From assembly GCF_000429605.1 (NCBI RefSeq), contig NZ_AUCE01000018.1, positions 62,001-126,000 of the forward strand: a stretch of 64,000 nt of DNA, given 5' to 3'. This document shows, in pieces, positions 44,843 to 57,579 of this stretch (within the stretch, counting starts at the first letter, position 1; each line of letters starts with the position of its first letter). The notes beneath the pieces were generated by a model. It saw only the letters and a program-made list of their open reading frames with translations, did not search any database and had not been told where the DNA came from. The DNA is from Azonexus hydrophilus DSM 23864 (lineage in GTDB: Bacteria; Pseudomonadota; Gammaproteobacteria; Burkholderiales; Rhodocyclaceae). The translations under genes were made by a program, and so were the position numbers.

Positions 44843-45676
44843 TCATTCCTGACGAATCCTCAGGAAACTGGCGAAGCGCGGCAGACCGTTGGGCGTCAGT
44901 TCGCGATAGCGGTAAGTGACCGTCGCACCAAGCGGCGGAGGGTTTCTGCGTTGCGCATCGGTAAATCCCGTACCCAGACGAAATTCACGACCGTCCGGCA
45001 TGCGCAGGCGCAAGGCGCCCATCAGCCCGAGATATTTTCCCTTGCCTGGCAGATGCGCAATGACGACAGCCTCGGCATCAAGCCAGGGCTTGAGTTTGAG
45101 CAGGGTATCGGAACGACCGGTTTCGTAGAGGGCATCGGCGCGGTGCAGCATCAGGCCTTCGCCGCCAGCCTTGACGGTCTGCGCCAGCATCCGCTGCAGT
45201 GCTTCCCGACTGGACACTCGGGTTTGCGGTATGGCTTCCAGCCAGGGCAAGCCGGCGGCGGCGACAATTTCCCGAATGCGACCGGCGCGCTCGGAAAAAT
45301 CGCCGGGCGCTCCCGGCAGCTCGAAGATCATGTAGCGGACCTGACGCCACTCCTCATCAACGGCTTGATCCCGGCGCACGATGCCGGACAGCCGATCGAA
45401 CTGGCCGCGGGCCAGCCAGAGCTCGCCGTCCAGGGCGGTTTTCGGCAAGGGGTCGGTGAACCACGCCGGCGCATTGACCCGGTAGCCGCTGCGAGCACGC
45501 AGCGTTTCGCCATCCCAGACGGCGCGCACACCGTCGAGCTTCTCGCTGACCAGATAAGCGGAAACATCGATGTTGTCGCGGTAAACGTTGGCCAGCAGGA
45601 GTTCCGGTGGCGCGGCGGCGAGCGGCAGCGAGAGCAGCAACGCGAGTCCGCAGAGCAGCGCGCGCAGCCGCCGCAT
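44843..45676 (-). CDS. Periplasmic ATP-dependent DNA ligase (LigE-like)
   Basis: A minimal ATP-dependent DNA ligase of 277 residues. A Sec signal peptide (MRRLRALLCGLALLLSLPLAAA) implies export. The adenylation motif I is SEKLDGVRA with the nucleophilic Lys, followed by the Glu motif (ALDGELWLA), GGEGLMLHR and the motif V LLKLKPW. An OB-fold of about 80 residues closes the protein, ending in VTYRYRELTPNGLPRFASFLRIR. Such exported ligases are proposed to act on extracellular or incoming DNA; this is inferred. Start ATG at 45676, 2 bases after the tyrA stop. Confidence 0.88.
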   Translation of the reverse strand: MRRLRALLCGLALLLSLPLAAAPPELLLANVYRDNIDVSAYLVSEKLDGVRAVWDGETLRARSGYRVNAPAWFTDPLPKTALDGELWLARGQFDRLSGIVRRDQAVDEEWRQVRYMIFELPGAPGDFSERAGRIREIVAAAGLPWLEAIPQTRVSSREALQRMLAQTVKAGGEGLMLHRADALYETGRSDTLLKLKPWLDAEAVVIAHLPGKGKYLGLMGALRLRMPDGREFRLGTGFTDAQRRNPPPLGATVTYRYRELTPNGLPRFASFLRIRQE

Positions 45677-45678
45677 GC

Positions 45679-46557
45679 TCAGCTTCCCGCCCACTCCCGG
45701 CGCGCCTGGCGGGCGATGCCGAAGACATCTTCGAGGCGCTCGCCGTCGGCCTTGTCGAGGGCATCACGCAGATCGTCGAGCTGGGCGCGGTAGCTGTCGA
45801 GTTCGCCGAGCAGCGCCTGGCGATTGGCCAGGCAGATGTCGCGCCACATTTCCGGATGGCTGGCGGCGATCCGCGTGAAGTCGCGGAAACCGGAGGCGGC
45901 AAAGGTGAAGAACAGCTCGGCGTCGTCGCGCACTGCCAGGTCATGGACCAGGGCGAAGGACAGCAGATGTGGCAGGTGGCTGACGGCGGCGAAAACACGG
46001 TCGTGCATCTCCGGCGTCAGCTCGTAGATGTCGGCGCCGCACAGCGCCCAGGCGCGCTTGACGCGGTCGAGGCGCTCGTCGTTGTTCTCGTCCAGCGGCG
46101 TGACGACGACCTTCTTGCCCTGATACAGGTCGTGTCTTGCGGCCGACGGCCCGCTGTTCTCGGCGCCGGCAATCGGATGCGCCGGCACGAACTTGCCGAT
46201 GTGGCCGCGAAAGGCGGCGCGCGCCGCGGCGACGACGTCGCCCTTGGTCGAACCGCCGTCGGTGACGATGGTGTTCGGCCCGAGATAAGGCGCGATGCGG
46301 GCAAAGATTTCCGGCATCTGCGCCACCGGGGTCGCCACCAGCACGATGTCGGCATCGCCGATTTCGTGCGCCGGGTTGATCCCGGCGCGGTCGATGACGC
46401 CGAGTTCCTGCGCCACACGCAGCGTCGACGGCGTGCGGCCGAAACCGACCACCTCCTCGACGGCGCCGGCCGCCTTCAGCCCGAGCGCAAAGGAACCGCC
46501 GATCAGGCCGGTGCCGAAGACGACGATCTTGCCGAACTCGGGCTGACCGGCGTCCAT
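45679..46557 (-). CDS. tyrA: Prephenate dehydrogenase
   Basis: Oxidises prephenate to 4-hydroxyphenylpyruvate for tyrosine synthesis, 292 residues. NAD-binding GTGLIGGSFALGLKAAG is followed by the prephenate-binding VPAHPIAGAENSGP and AAVSHLPHLLSFALV segments. No chorismate mutase domain is fused. The ATG begins immediately after the hisC stop codon. Confidence 0.94.
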   Translation of the reverse strand: MDAGQPEFGKIVVFGTGLIGGSFALGLKAAGAVEEVVGFGRTPSTLRVAQELGVIDRAGINPAHEIGDADIVLVATPVAQMPEIFARIAPYLGPNTIVTDGGSTKGDVVAAARAAFRGHIGKFVPAHPIAGAENSGPSAARHDLYQGKKVVVTPLDENNDERLDRVKRAWALCGADIYELTPEMHDRVFAAVSHLPHLLSFALVHDLAVRDDAELFFTFAASGFRDFTRIAASHPEMWRDICLANRQALLGELDSYRAQLDDLRDALDKADGERLEDVFGIARQARREWAGS

Positions 46558-47646
46558 TTACAGGGCCTTTTCCAGCGCTGCAATGAAGCGCGCGTTCTCG
46601 GCCTCGGTGCCAATCGTCACGCGCAGCCACTCGGGCATGCCGTAGCCGCCGATCGGCCGGACGATGACGCCCTGCTGCAGCAACTTCTGGTTGACCACCG
46701 CACCGTCGCCAGCCTTGAAGGTGACGAAATTACCGTAGGACGGGATGTAGGCCAAGCCGAGCTTTTCCAGCGCGGCGACGATCTGCGCCATGCCTCGCCG
46801 GTTGAGTTCGTAGCTGGCCTGCAGGAATTCGTCGTCGTCGAGCGCGGCAAGCGCGCCGGCGAGCGCCAGGTTGTTCACGTTGAATGGCTGGCGGACGCGG
46901 TTCATCAGGTCGGCCACCGCCGGCGAGGCAATGCCGTAGCCAACGCGCAGACCGGCCAGGCCGTAGATCTTCGAGAAGGTGCGGCAGACCACCAGATTCG
47001 GGAATTCGGCGACCCAGGCCGCGGTATCGACGCGCGCCTCGGGCGGGATGTATTCGTTGTAGGCCTCGTCGAGGACGACGACGACATCGGCCGGCACCTT
47101 TTCCAGGAAGGCGCGCACTTCCGGATAGGGCAGGAAGTTGCCGGTCGGATTATTCGGGTTGGCGATCCAGACGACGCGGGTGTCCGGGCGGATCGCGGCG
47201 AGCATCGCGTCGAGGTCGTGGCCGAAATCCTTGGCCGGCACGCAGATCAGTTCGGCACCGGTGGACAGCGTGGCCAGCGGATAGACGGCAAAGGCATGCT
47301 GGGCGAACACCGCCGAGCGGCCCTGGGCGAGGAAGACGCGGGCGATCAGGTCGAGCACGTCGTTGGAGCCGTTGCCGAGCACCACCTGGTTCTGAGCAAC
47401 ACCGCAGCGGCCGGCAATCTTGGCGATCAGTTCGAACTGGTCCGGATAGCGTTCAACACCGGCCAGCGCCGCTTCCACCGCACGCTTCGCCTTCGGGCTG
47501 ACACCGAGCGGATTCTCGTTGGACGCGAGCTTGACGATGCTGTCCACCGGGATACCCATTTCGCGGGCCAGTTCGGTGATCGGCTTGCCCGGCTGATAGG
47601 GCGAGATGGCGCGGACGTAGGCGAGGGCTTGTTCGGTGAGGGACAT
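46558..47646 (-). CDS. hisC: Histidinol-phosphate / aromatic aminotransferase
   Basis: PLP aminotransferase of 362 residues. It has the PLP Lys motif CRTFSKIYGLAGLRVGYG and the core VWIANPNNPTGNF. In this aromatic cluster (between pheA and tyrA) it may also transaminate aromatic keto acids. GAGGA abuts the first ATG (47652) but sits 6 bases from the second (47646), so the second, giving MSLTEQALAYVRAISPYQPG, is chosen. Confidence 0.92.
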   Translation of the reverse strand: MSLTEQALAYVRAISPYQPGKPITELAREMGIPVDSIVKLASNENPLGVSPKAKRAVEAALAGVERYPDQFELIAKIAGRCGVAQNQVVLGNGSNDVLDLIARVFLAQGRSAVFAQHAFAVYPLATLSTGAELICVPAKDFGHDLDAMLAAIRPDTRVVWIANPNNPTGNFLPYPEVRAFLEKVPADVVVVLDEAYNEYIPPEARVDTAAWVAEFPNLVVCRTFSKIYGLAGLRVGYGIASPAVADLMNRVRQPFNVNNLALAGALAALDDDEFLQASYELNRRGMAQIVAALEKLGLAYIPSYGNFVTFKAGDGAVVNQKLLQQGVIVRPIGGYGMPEWLRVTIGTEAENARFIAALEKAL

Positions 47647-47655
47647 CGACATTCC

Positions 47656-48747
47656 TCAGAAGACGGCAACCGGGTAGGAGCCGAGGATTTTCAGATAGGC
47701 GGCGTTGCCGGCCAGTTCGGCGAGCGCGGCCTTGACCGCTGGCTCGTCGCAATGGCCTTCGATATCGACGTAGTAGACGTATTGCCACAGGGCATTGCGC
47801 GCCGGCCGCGACTCCAGCCGGCACATCGACACGCCATTGGCGGAAAACGGCGCCAGCAGTGCGTGCAGCGCCCCGGCACGGTTGGCCGCCGACATGATCA
47901 GCGAGGTCTTGTCGCGTCCGGAGGCACCGGTATCGTGGCGGCCGAGGACCAGAAAACGGGTGGTGTTGTTCGGCTCGTCCTCGATGCTCTCGGCGAGCTT
48001 GGCCAGTTCGTAGCGAGCCGCCGCCGCCTCGCCGGCAATCGCTGCCGAACCGGGCTCCTCGGCAGCCTTCTGCGCCGCCTGGGCATTGCTGCCGACCGAG
48101 ATGCGCTGCGCCTGCGGCAGCATGCGATTCAGCCATTCATGGCACTGCGCCAGCGACTGGGCATGCGAATAGACGCGGGTGATCGCGCCGAGCTCGCTTT
48201 CCTTGGACAGCAGGTTCTGGTGGATGCGCAGCACGACTTCGCCACAGATCTTCAACTGGGTACCGAGCAGCAGGTCCATCGTCCGGCCGACCGCGCCTTC
48301 GGTCGAATTCTCGACCGGGACGACAGCGTAGTGGGCGTGGCCCGATTCAACCTCGCGGAAGACATCGTCGATCGAATCCAGCGGCAGCAGGCGGGCGGCA
48401 TGGCCGAAATGCTTGGTCGCCGCCGATTCGGAAAAGGTGCCGAGGGGGCCGAGGAAGGCGATGCCGAGCGGCTGTTCGAGCGACAGGCAGGCCGACATCA
48501 CCTCGCGGAAGAAGAAGGTGATGTTTTCGTTCGGCAGCGGTCCGGGATTGACGTCCTGCAACCGGCGCAGCACTTGCGCCTCGCGCTCCGGACGGTAGAT
48601 GAAGCCGGCGTCGCCGAATTCGGCCTTGATCTCGCCGACCCGCTGGGCGCAGCGGGCACGTTCGTTCAACAGGCGCAGGATGTCGCCGTCGATGCGGTCG
48701 ATATCGGCGCGCACGCCGGCCAGAGCCTTCTGCAGATCGTCGTTCAT
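47656..48747 (-). CDS. pheA: Chorismate mutase / prephenate dehydratase (P-protein)
   Basis: Bifunctional enzyme of phenylalanine synthesis, 363 residues. The first 85 residues are an AroQ-type mutase (RADIDRIDGDILRLLNERARCAQRVGEIK). The dehydratase domain (AFLGPLGTFSESAATKHFG, VPVENSTEGAVGRTMDLLL) follows, then an ACT domain with the allosteric GALHALLAPFSANGVSM and ESRPARNALWQYVYYVD motifs for Phe feedback. Between serC and hisC in one unit. Confidence 0.95.
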   Translation of the reverse strand: MNDDLQKALAGVRADIDRIDGDILRLLNERARCAQRVGEIKAEFGDAGFIYRPEREAQVLRRLQDVNPGPLPNENITFFFREVMSACLSLEQPLGIAFLGPLGTFSESAATKHFGHAARLLPLDSIDDVFREVESGHAHYAVVPVENSTEGAVGRTMDLLLGTQLKICGEVVLRIHQNLLSKESELGAITRVYSHAQSLAQCHEWLNRMLPQAQRISVGSNAQAAQKAAEEPGSAAIAGEAAAARYELAKLAESIEDEPNNTTRFLVLGRHDTGASGRDKTSLIMSAANRAGALHALLAPFSANGVSMCRLESRPARNALWQYVYYVDIEGHCDEPAVKAALAELAGNAAYLKILGSYPVAVF

Positions 48748-48751
48748 GCGC

Positions 48752-49837
48752 TCACCCGTTCCGCTTGGCGAAATCGTTCATGAAACCGACCAGCGCCTTG
48801 ACCGCGTCGAGCGAGACGGCGTTGTAGATCGACGCACGCATGCCGCCGACCGACTTGTGGCCCTTCAGGCCGAGCACGCCGGCTTCCTTGGCGGCCGCCA
48901 GGAAAGGCGCGTCGAGCGCGGCGTCGGCCAGCACGAACGGGACGTTCATGCGCGAACGACAGTCGGGATCGACCGGGTTGGTGTAGAAACCGCCGGAGTT
49001 GTCGATGCACTCGTACAGAATGCGCGCCTTTTCGGCGTTGACCGCGTCGATGCCGGCCAGACCGCCCTGACGCTTGAGCCACTGGAAGACCAGGCCGGCG
49101 ATGTAGATGCCGAAAGTCGGCGGCGTGTTCAGCATCGAGCCGTTCTCGGCCATCACCGCGTAATCCATCACCGTCGGGATGTTCAGCGGCGCCATGCCGA
49201 GCAGGTCACGATGGACGATGACCAGCGTGACGCCCGACGGGCCGATGTTCTTCTGCGCGCCGGCATAGATCAGGCCGAATTTCTCGACATTGACCGGCCG
49301 CGACAGGATGTGAGACGACATGTCGGCAACCAGCGGCACGCCGGTGTCGGCGATGCGTTCGGCAGGAATCTCGACGCCGTGGATGGTCTCGTTGGTGCAC
49401 ACATGCAGGTAGGCGGCGAAGGGATCGAGCTTGATCTCCTCGGCCGTCGGCAGGCGAGTGAAGCCGCTGTCCTCGGTCGTCGCCGCGACGCGGACGGTCC
49501 CGATGCGCTGTGCTTCCTTGACCGCCTTCTTCGACCACGAACCGGTGACGATGTAGTCGGCCGAACGACCGGCCAGCAGGTTCATCGGAATCTGCGCGAA
49601 CTGCTGCGTGGCGCCGCCTTGCAGGAACAGCACCTTGTACTGTTCGGGAATCCCCATCAGCTCGCGCAGGTCGGCTTCGGCCTGGGCCAGGATGGACATG
49701 AATTCCTTGCCACGATGGCTCATTTCCATGACACTGCAACCGGCGCCCTGCCAGTCGAGCAGTTCTTCCTGCGCCTGGCGCAGGACTTCCTCGGGAAGTG
49801 CAGCCGGACCGGCGCTGAAATTCCAGATACGCGTCAT
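48752..49837 (-). CDS. serC: Phosphoserine aminotransferase
   Basis: Serine and pyridoxine biosynthesis, 361 residues. It starts RIWNFSAGPAALPEEVL, and the PLP Lys is in YAGAQKNIGPSGVTLVI. The ATG directly follows the gyrA stop codon. The order gyrA-serC-pheA-hisC-tyrA is typical for betaproteobacteria. Confidence 0.95.
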   Translation of the reverse strand: MTRIWNFSAGPAALPEEVLRQAQEELLDWQGAGCSVMEMSHRGKEFMSILAQAEADLRELMGIPEQYKVLFLQGGATQQFAQIPMNLLAGRSADYIVTGSWSKKAVKEAQRIGTVRVAATTEDSGFTRLPTAEEIKLDPFAAYLHVCTNETIHGVEIPAERIADTGVPLVADMSSHILSRPVNVEKFGLIYAGAQKNIGPSGVTLVIVHRDLLGMAPLNIPTVMDYAVMAENGSMLNTPPTFGIYIAGLVFQWLKRQGGLAGIDAVNAEKARILYECIDNSGGFYTNPVDPDCRSRMNVPFVLADAALDAPFLAAAKEAGVLGLKGHKSVGGMRASIYNAVSLDAVKALVGFMNDFAKRNG

Positions 49838-52447
<2,610 letters not shown>

Positions 52448-52537
52448 GTCTCTCGTGTCCGCGCCGGCATTACCGACGCCTTGTTTGGTTGTAGCACGCG
52501 TAATTTGTTAGTTTACCACGCCGCCCACGGCGTACAG

Positions 52538-53896
52538 ATGCCCAATTCCATGACACCGACACCCGAAACCATCGATCTGCTGATTGAAGCCCGCTGGATT
52601 GCCCCCGTAGACACCGACGAAGTCCTGAGCGGGCATGCGGTTGCCATCGACAACGGCCACATCCTCGCCGTCCTGCCAGCAGCCGAAGCCCGCCGCCGCT
52701 ACCAGGCGCGCGAACACCGGCAGCTCGACCAGCACATCCTGATCCCCGGCCTGATCAACCTGCACACGCACGCCGCGATGAGCCTGATGCGCGGCATTGC
52801 CGACGACCTGCCCCTGCAGGAATGGCTGCAGCAGCACATCTGGCCGGCCGAAGCCGCCCACGTATCGAGCCAGTTCGTGCTCGACGGCACGCGCCTGGCT
52901 TGCGCCGAAATGCTGCGCGGCGGCATCACCTGTTTCAACGACATGTATTTCTTCCCCGACGCCGCCGCCCAGGCGGCCACGGAATTCGGCATGCGCGCGG
53001 CACTCGGCGTCACCACGCTGGAATTTCCCGGCAACTACGCCAGCGATGCCGACGATTACATCGCCAAGGGCCTGGCCGCCCGCGAAGCCTTTCGCGACCA
53101 TCCGCTGATCAGCTTCTGCCTGGCTCCACATGCGCCCTACACGGTCTCCGACCGTACCTTCCAGCGCATCACCACGCTCGCCGAGCAACTGGACCTGCCC
53201 ATCCACTGCCACCTCCACGAAACCCGTCAGGAAATCACCGATTCCGGCGCCCAGCATGGCAAACGCCCGCTGCAGCGTCTGCAGGAACTCGGCCTGATCG
53301 GCCCAGGCTTCATCGGGGTTCATGCCGTACATCTCGACGATGCAGAAATCGCGAGCATGGCCGAGGCAGGCTGCAGCATCGCCCACTGCCCGACGTCCAA
53401 CCTCAAGCTAGCCAGCGGTTTTGCCCGTATCACCGAGATGCACCGGGCCGGCATCAACATCGGACTGGGCACCGACAGCGCCGCCAGCAACAACCGCCTG
53501 GACATGTTTGGAGAAATGCGTTTGGCAACCCTGCTGGCCAAGGGTCTGAGCGGTGACGCCAGCGCCCTGCCGGCCATCGAAGTCTTGCGCATGGCAACGC
53601 TCAACGGCGCCCGCGCACTCGGTCTGGACGAGGTCACCGGATCGATCACTGCCGGCAAATCAGCCGACCTGTGCGCAGTCAGTCTCGAGGATATTGTTTG
53701 CCAGCCCTGCTTCGATCCGCTGTCCCAATTGATTCACGTCGCCGGCAGGGAACAGGTCAGCGACGTCTGGATTGCCGGAAAGTGTCTCGTCGAGCACAAA
53801 ACTTTACGCATTGGCAAGGAATTTCACTTGGATGCCAGCGCAGCGCTATGGCAGAATAAGTTGGAAGTGAGCACAGGAAAACAACGCTCATCCTGA
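52538..53896 (+). CDS. mtaD: 5-methylthioadenosine/S-adenosylhomocysteine deaminase (TRZ/ATZ family)
   Basis: Amidohydrolase-fold deaminase of 452 residues. Metal ligands are visible in NLHTHAAMSLMRG (His-x-His), HCHLHE, GVHAVHL and GLGTDSAASNNRLDM. It probably deaminates MTA or SAH; substrate is inferred from family. Two ATGs, 52538 and 52550, are possible. It is divergent from gyrA and is followed 44 bases later by the OmpA-family gene. A very long plus-strand open frame upstream is the antisense shadow of gyrA and serC. Confidence 0.9.
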   Translation: MPNSMTPTPETIDLLIEARWIAPVDTDEVLSGHAVAIDNGHILAVLPAAEARRRYQAREHRQLDQHILIPGLINLHTHAAMSLMRGIADDLPLQEWLQQHIWPAEAAHVSSQFVLDGTRLACAEMLRGGITCFNDMYFFPDAAAQAATEFGMRAALGVTTLEFPGNYASDADDYIAKGLAAREAFRDHPLISFCLAPHAPYTVSDRTFQRITTLAEQLDLPIHCHLHETRQEITDSGAQHGKRPLQRLQELGLIGPGFIGVHAVHLDDAEIASMAEAGCSIAHCPTSNLKLASGFARITEMHRAGINIGLGTDSAASNNRLDMFGEMRLATLLAKGLSGDASALPAIEVLRMATLNGARALGLDEVTGSITAGKSADLCAVSLEDIVCQPCFDPLSQLIHVAGREQVSDVWIAGKCLVEHKTLRIGKEFHLDASAALWQNKLEVSTGKQRSS

Positions 53897-53940
53897 TGCA
53901 AGCCGCTGTAATCAAACCCATTCTTCAACGAGGGAAGACT

Positions 53941-54600
53941 ATGATCAAGAATATCGCCAAAAAAACCCTGGCCGTGGCCCTGCTGGCCGGCATCGGCTTC
54001 TCCGCCGTTGCTCAGGAACGCGTCTATGTCATCGACCAGCGCGACGTCGTCGCCAAGTCGGGTACCGGCCTGTGCTGGCGCACCGGCTACTGGACCCCGG
54101 CCGGCGCCGCCGCCGACAAGGCCGGTTGCGAATGCGACAAGGACCTGCTGCCGAAGACTGCCTGCGACGCCAAGGCCGCTCCGGCACCGGCGCCTGCCCC
54201 GGTGGCCGGCCCGAAGCCGACCGGTGAAAAGATCACCGTCGCCGCTGACGCCCTGTTCGACTTCAACAAGGCCGTCCTGCGTCCGGAAGGCAAGGCCAAG
54301 CTCGACGAGCTGGTTGCCAAGGCTGCCCAGATCAAGCTCGAAGTGATCCTGGCCGTTGGCCACACCGACCGCATCGGCGGTGCTGCCTACAACCAGACCC
54401 TGTCCGAGAAGCGTGCTGCTGCGGTCAAGGAATACCTGGTTGCCAAGGGCATCGAAGCCAACCGCATCTACACCGAAGGCAAGGGCAAGACCCAGCCGGT
54501 CACCGGCGACACCTGCAAGGGCAACGCCAAGACCCCGGCCCTGATCGCCTGCCTGCAGCCGGATCGCCGCGTCGACATCGAAGTCATCGGCACCAAGTAA
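53941..54600 (+). CDS. OmpA-family outer-membrane protein
   Basis: A 219-residue protein with a Sec signal peptide ([20 protein letters not shown] ... AVAQ). A short Cys-containing N-terminal part is followed by an Ala/Pro linker and a peptidoglycan-binding OmpA domain ([40 protein letters not shown]). No eight-strand barrel is present, so it is a periplasmic wall-binding type like the small betaproteobacterial OmpA proteins. Start from GAGGGAAG before the ATG. A terminator follows. Confidence 0.93.
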   Translation: MIKNIAKKTLAVALLAGIGFSAVAQERVYVIDQRDVVAKSGTGLCWRTGYWTPAGAAADKAGCECDKDLLPKTACDAKAAPAPAPAPVAGPKPTGEKITVAADALFDFNKAVLRPEGKAKLDELVAKAAQIKLEVILAVGHTDRIGGAAYNQTLSEKRAAAVKEYLVAKGIEANRIYTEGKGKTQPVTGDTCKGNAKTPALIACLQPDRRVDIEVIGTK

Positions 54601-54620
54601 TCTGCCGCTGCTACAATGGA

Positions 54621-54650
54621 AAGCCCTGCCTCGGCAGGGCTTTTTCTTTT
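54621..54650 (+). terminator. Intrinsic terminator of the OmpA-family gene
   Basis: AAGCCCTGCC-TC-GGCAGGGCTT is followed by a T-rich run (TTTCTTTT). Confidence 0.88.
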
Positions 54651-54670
54651 TCCACATAGCGAATCGCACC

Positions 54671-55369
54671 ATGATCAACGCCGACCCCGCAGAACTCCAG
54701 AAATTTGGCGAACTGGCCCACCGCTGGTGGGACCCGAACAGTGAATTCAAGCCTCTGCATGACATCAACCCACTGCGCCTGGGCTGGATCAACAGTTGTG
54801 CCCCACTGCGCGGCAAGCGTGTGCTCGATGTCGGTTGCGGCGGCGGACTGCTGTCCGAAGGCATGGCTGCGCTGGGCGCCGAGGTCACCGGCATCGACCT
54901 GTCGGAAAAACCGCTGGGCGTGGCCAAACTGCATCTGCTGGAAAGCGGCCACAAGGTCGATTACCGGAAAATTTCGGTCGAGGAACTGGCCGAGGAAATG
55001 CCGGCCAGCTTCGATGTCGTGACCTGCCTGGAAATGCTCGAACACGTACCCAATCCGTCGAGCACGATCACCGCCTGCGCCCGCCTGGTCAAGCCGGGTG
55101 GACAGGTGTTTTTCTCGACACTCAACCGCAATCCCAAGTCCTACCTGTTCGCGGTCATCGGTGCCGAATACGTGCTGCAGATGCTGCCCAAGGGCACGCA
55201 CGACTACGCCAAGTTCATCAAGCCGTCGGAGCTTTCGCGCTGGGCCAAGATGGGCAATCTCGAACCCAGCGAACTGATCGGCATGAGCTACAACCCGTTC
55301 ACCAAGGAATACAGCCTGGGCCGCGACACCAGCGTCAATTACCTGATGCGCACGGTCAGGACGGCCTGA
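54671..55369 (+). CDS. ubiG: Ubiquinone biosynthesis O-methyltransferase
   Basis: Catalyses both O-methylations of ubiquinone synthesis, 232 residues. It has the UbiG start [35 protein letters not shown]-binding [19 protein letters not shown] and the [12 protein letters not shown] motif. It converges with the peptide-binding protein gene, overlapping it by 14 bases. Confidence 0.95.
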   Translation: MINADPAELQKFGELAHRWWDPNSEFKPLHDINPLRLGWINSCAPLRGKRVLDVGCGGGLLSEGMAALGAEVTGIDLSEKPLGVAKLHLLESGHKVDYRKISVEELAEEMPASFDVVTCLEMLEHVPNPSSTITACARLVKPGGQVFFSTLNRNPKSYLFAVIGAEYVLQMLPKGTHDYAKFIKPSELSRWAKMGNLEPSELIGMSYNPFTKEYSLGRDTSVNYLMRTVRTA

Positions 55370-57500
55370 CCACGGCCCGCTCCCGACGCCGGTACGCAAG
55401 TATCGCCGGGAGCGATATCAGGACCAGCAGCAACAGGCCGGTCCACAGCGGCCAACTCGCCGGCGCGTTCCACGCCTGGCGGGCTGCTGCCCGATCGGCG
55501 GCATCGATGCGCTGATACTTCAGCGTGTTGTTGCCGACATCGTTGGGCTTGCGGTTTTTCAGCCAGCGATGCGTCAGGGTGTAACTCTTGGGATGCAGCC
55601 CAAACACCCAGGGCGCGTCGTGGCGCAGGATGTCCGTCATCTGGCGGACGATGTGCAGGCGCTCCGGCGTGTTTTCCATGTCTTTCATCCGCAGGAACAG
55701 GCGGTCATAGACCGGATTCTCATAATTGGCCGAATTGGCCCCGCCCTGCAGACGGCCCTCCGGGCCATGCAGCAGGAAGAGGAAATTTTCCGGATCGGGG
55801 TAGTCGGCATTCCAGCCCAGGTAGAAAAGCTGGAAGTTGCCCTTGCGCAGCTTGTCCTGGAAACGGTTGAAATCGGTACTGCGCACCACGAGCTGGACGT
55901 CGATCTTGGCAAACTGGCGATTGAGCCAGTCCAGCCTCGATTTGTCGCCCATGCCGCCGCCGGTGGTGTCGAGGTAAAGCACCAGCGGCTCGCCGGTCCT
56001 GGCATTGCGACCATTCGGGTAGCCGGCCTCGGCCATCAGGCGGCGCGCCACTTCGGGGGACTTGCGTACCGCCCGGCCATCGACCCAGTCATAAACCACG
56101 CGATTGATGCCGGCTTCGCCGTCCTCGTAGCCGAAAATCCCCGGTGGAATCGGCCCTTGCGCGGCAATCCCGCGACCATTCTGAAAGATCGAGATGAACT
56201 CTTCCTGATCGATGGCGATCGACACCGCCTGACGCAGTTTTGCCGCCTTTTCGTCGAGTCCGCCGACCACGGCATCCTGCATGTTGAAACCCATGTAGAA
56301 GGTCGAACTGCGCACCGCGGTCAGCAGACTGATGCCCTTGTCGCGCATTTCGTCGGACAGGGCCACATCGCCGCCAACATTCACGCGCACCGCCTGATCG
56401 AAACTGTCGGAGGAAATCCCGGAAGCATCGTAATAGCCTTGCAGGAACTTGTTCCAGTAGGGAATGGCTTCTTTTTCCCGGGTGAATACTGCCTGCTCGA
56501 TAAAGGGCATCGGCTTGCCGCAATCGGCCAGCAAACCGGCCTCGGCATCGCCCGGCTCGCCGTCGCAGGGATAGGGCTCACTGCGGAAATTCGGATTGCG
56601 GCTGAGCACCATGCGCCGGTTGGGATCGTTCTCGGTGAGCATGTAGGGACCGGTGCCGACCGGCCACCAGTCGAGGCTCAGATTCTTTTCCTGCATGCCG
56701 GGCTGGGCGAAGAAGCGGTCGACTTCGCGCGGCACCGGCGCGAAGAACGGCATCGCCAGCCAGTAGGCGAACTGCGGATACTTGCCGCGGATGCGGATGC
56801 GCCAGGTCTGCGCGTCGACGCGTTCGACCCCACTCAGCGGATAGGCGTCGAGATCGAACCAGGCATCGGCTGGCTGGGTCTTGGCCGCCTCGCGCAAGGC
56901 ATCGCCGAGTTCGCGCAGACCAACGATACGCTCGGCCATCATGCCGAAGATCGGCGAATGTAATCGGGGATGCGCCAGTCGCTTGATCTGGTAGATATAG
57001 TCGTCGGCGACCAGTTCACGCGTTCCGAACTGCGGGAAATCGGCGATGCGCTGACGCCCTTCGGCCGCCCCGGGCCCGAGGTAGACCGGCTGCCCGGCGG
57101 CATCCAGCGCGAACGCCGGATGGGGCTGATAGCGGATACCCGGACGCAGTTTCAGTTCATAGACGCTTTCGGCAATCGCCTCGGCCGGCGCATCGTCGGG
57201 CAAGGCCCGACCGTCGGCGGCAAAGTAGCGCGGGTGCGGCAACTGCTCGACCGTCGCCGGGATCAGCTCATAAGGGCGACGCAGGTAGTGATACTGCAAC
57301 GGCGGTTCGTAAATCTGGGCAATGAAGGTATTTTCGTCTTCGGTGTAGGACTGCGCCGGATCGAGATGCTTGGGCCGGTCGGTGAAGGCCGTATAGAGAA
57401 TCTCGCGACCTTCGTCGCCGGCACCGTAGGGCGCATTCCACACCTCGCCGCAAGCGGCGAGAAAGACGCACAACAAAAGACTGATCGACAGTTTTCCCAT
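55356..57500 (-). CDS. Peptide ABC transporter substrate-binding lipoprotein with C-terminal membrane anchor
   Basis: Family 5 (DppA/OppA/YejA-like) extracytoplasmic binding protein, 714 residues. The N-terminus is a lipoprotein signal ([14 protein letters not shown]). The binding-protein core has [21 protein letters not shown] and [18 protein letters not shown]. Unusually, a hydrophobic segment [20 protein letters not shown] and a basic end (YRRRERAVV) form a second anchor. No permease or ATPase gene is adjacent; the binding-protein-less yejBEF operon at 1.3-5.7 kb is a plausible partner (inference). Confidence 0.87.
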   Translation of the reverse strand: MGKLSISLLLCVFLAACGEVWNAPYGAGDEGREILYTAFTDRPKHLDPAQSYTEDENTFIAQIYEPPLQYHYLRRPYELIPATVEQLPHPRYFAADGRALPDDAPAEAIAESVYELKLRPGIRYQPHPAFALDAAGQPVYLGPGAAEGRQRIADFPQFGTRELVADDYIYQIKRLAHPRLHSPIFGMMAERIVGLRELGDALREAAKTQPADAWFDLDAYPLSGVERVDAQTWRIRIRGKYPQFAYWLAMPFFAPVPREVDRFFAQPGMQEKNLSLDWWPVGTGPYMLTENDPNRRMVLSRNPNFRSEPYPCDGEPGDAEAGLLADCGKPMPFIEQAVFTREKEAIPYWNKFLQGYYDASGISSDSFDQAVRVNVGGDVALSDEMRDKGISLLTAVRSSTFYMGFNMQDAVVGGLDEKAAKLRQAVSIAIDQEEFISIFQNGRGIAAQGPIPPGIFGYEDGEAGINRVVYDWVDGRAVRKSPEVARRLMAEAGYPNGRNARTGEPLVLYLDTTGGGMGDKSRLDWLNRQFAKIDVQLVVRSTDFNRFQDKLRKGNFQLFYLGWNADYPDPENFLFLLHGPEGRLQGGANSANYENPVYDRLFLRMKDMENTPERLHIVRQMTDILRHDAPWVFGLHPKSYTLTHRWLKNRKPNDVGNNTLKYQRIDAADRAAARQAWNAPASWPLWTGLLLLVLISLPAILAYRRRERAVVRPS

Positions 57501-57579
57501 GTACGCGAGTTTAACAAAGGCTTGACCCGGCCTGCGCCCTCCGAACAAAATGCCTTGAAACCCATAACAGGAAGGCATC

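Noticed and set aside
45607..48783. Open frame of over 1000 codons on the plus strand
   Set aside because: Antisense to tyrA, hisC and pheA, all of which have clear motifs; composition typical of GC-rich shadow frames.
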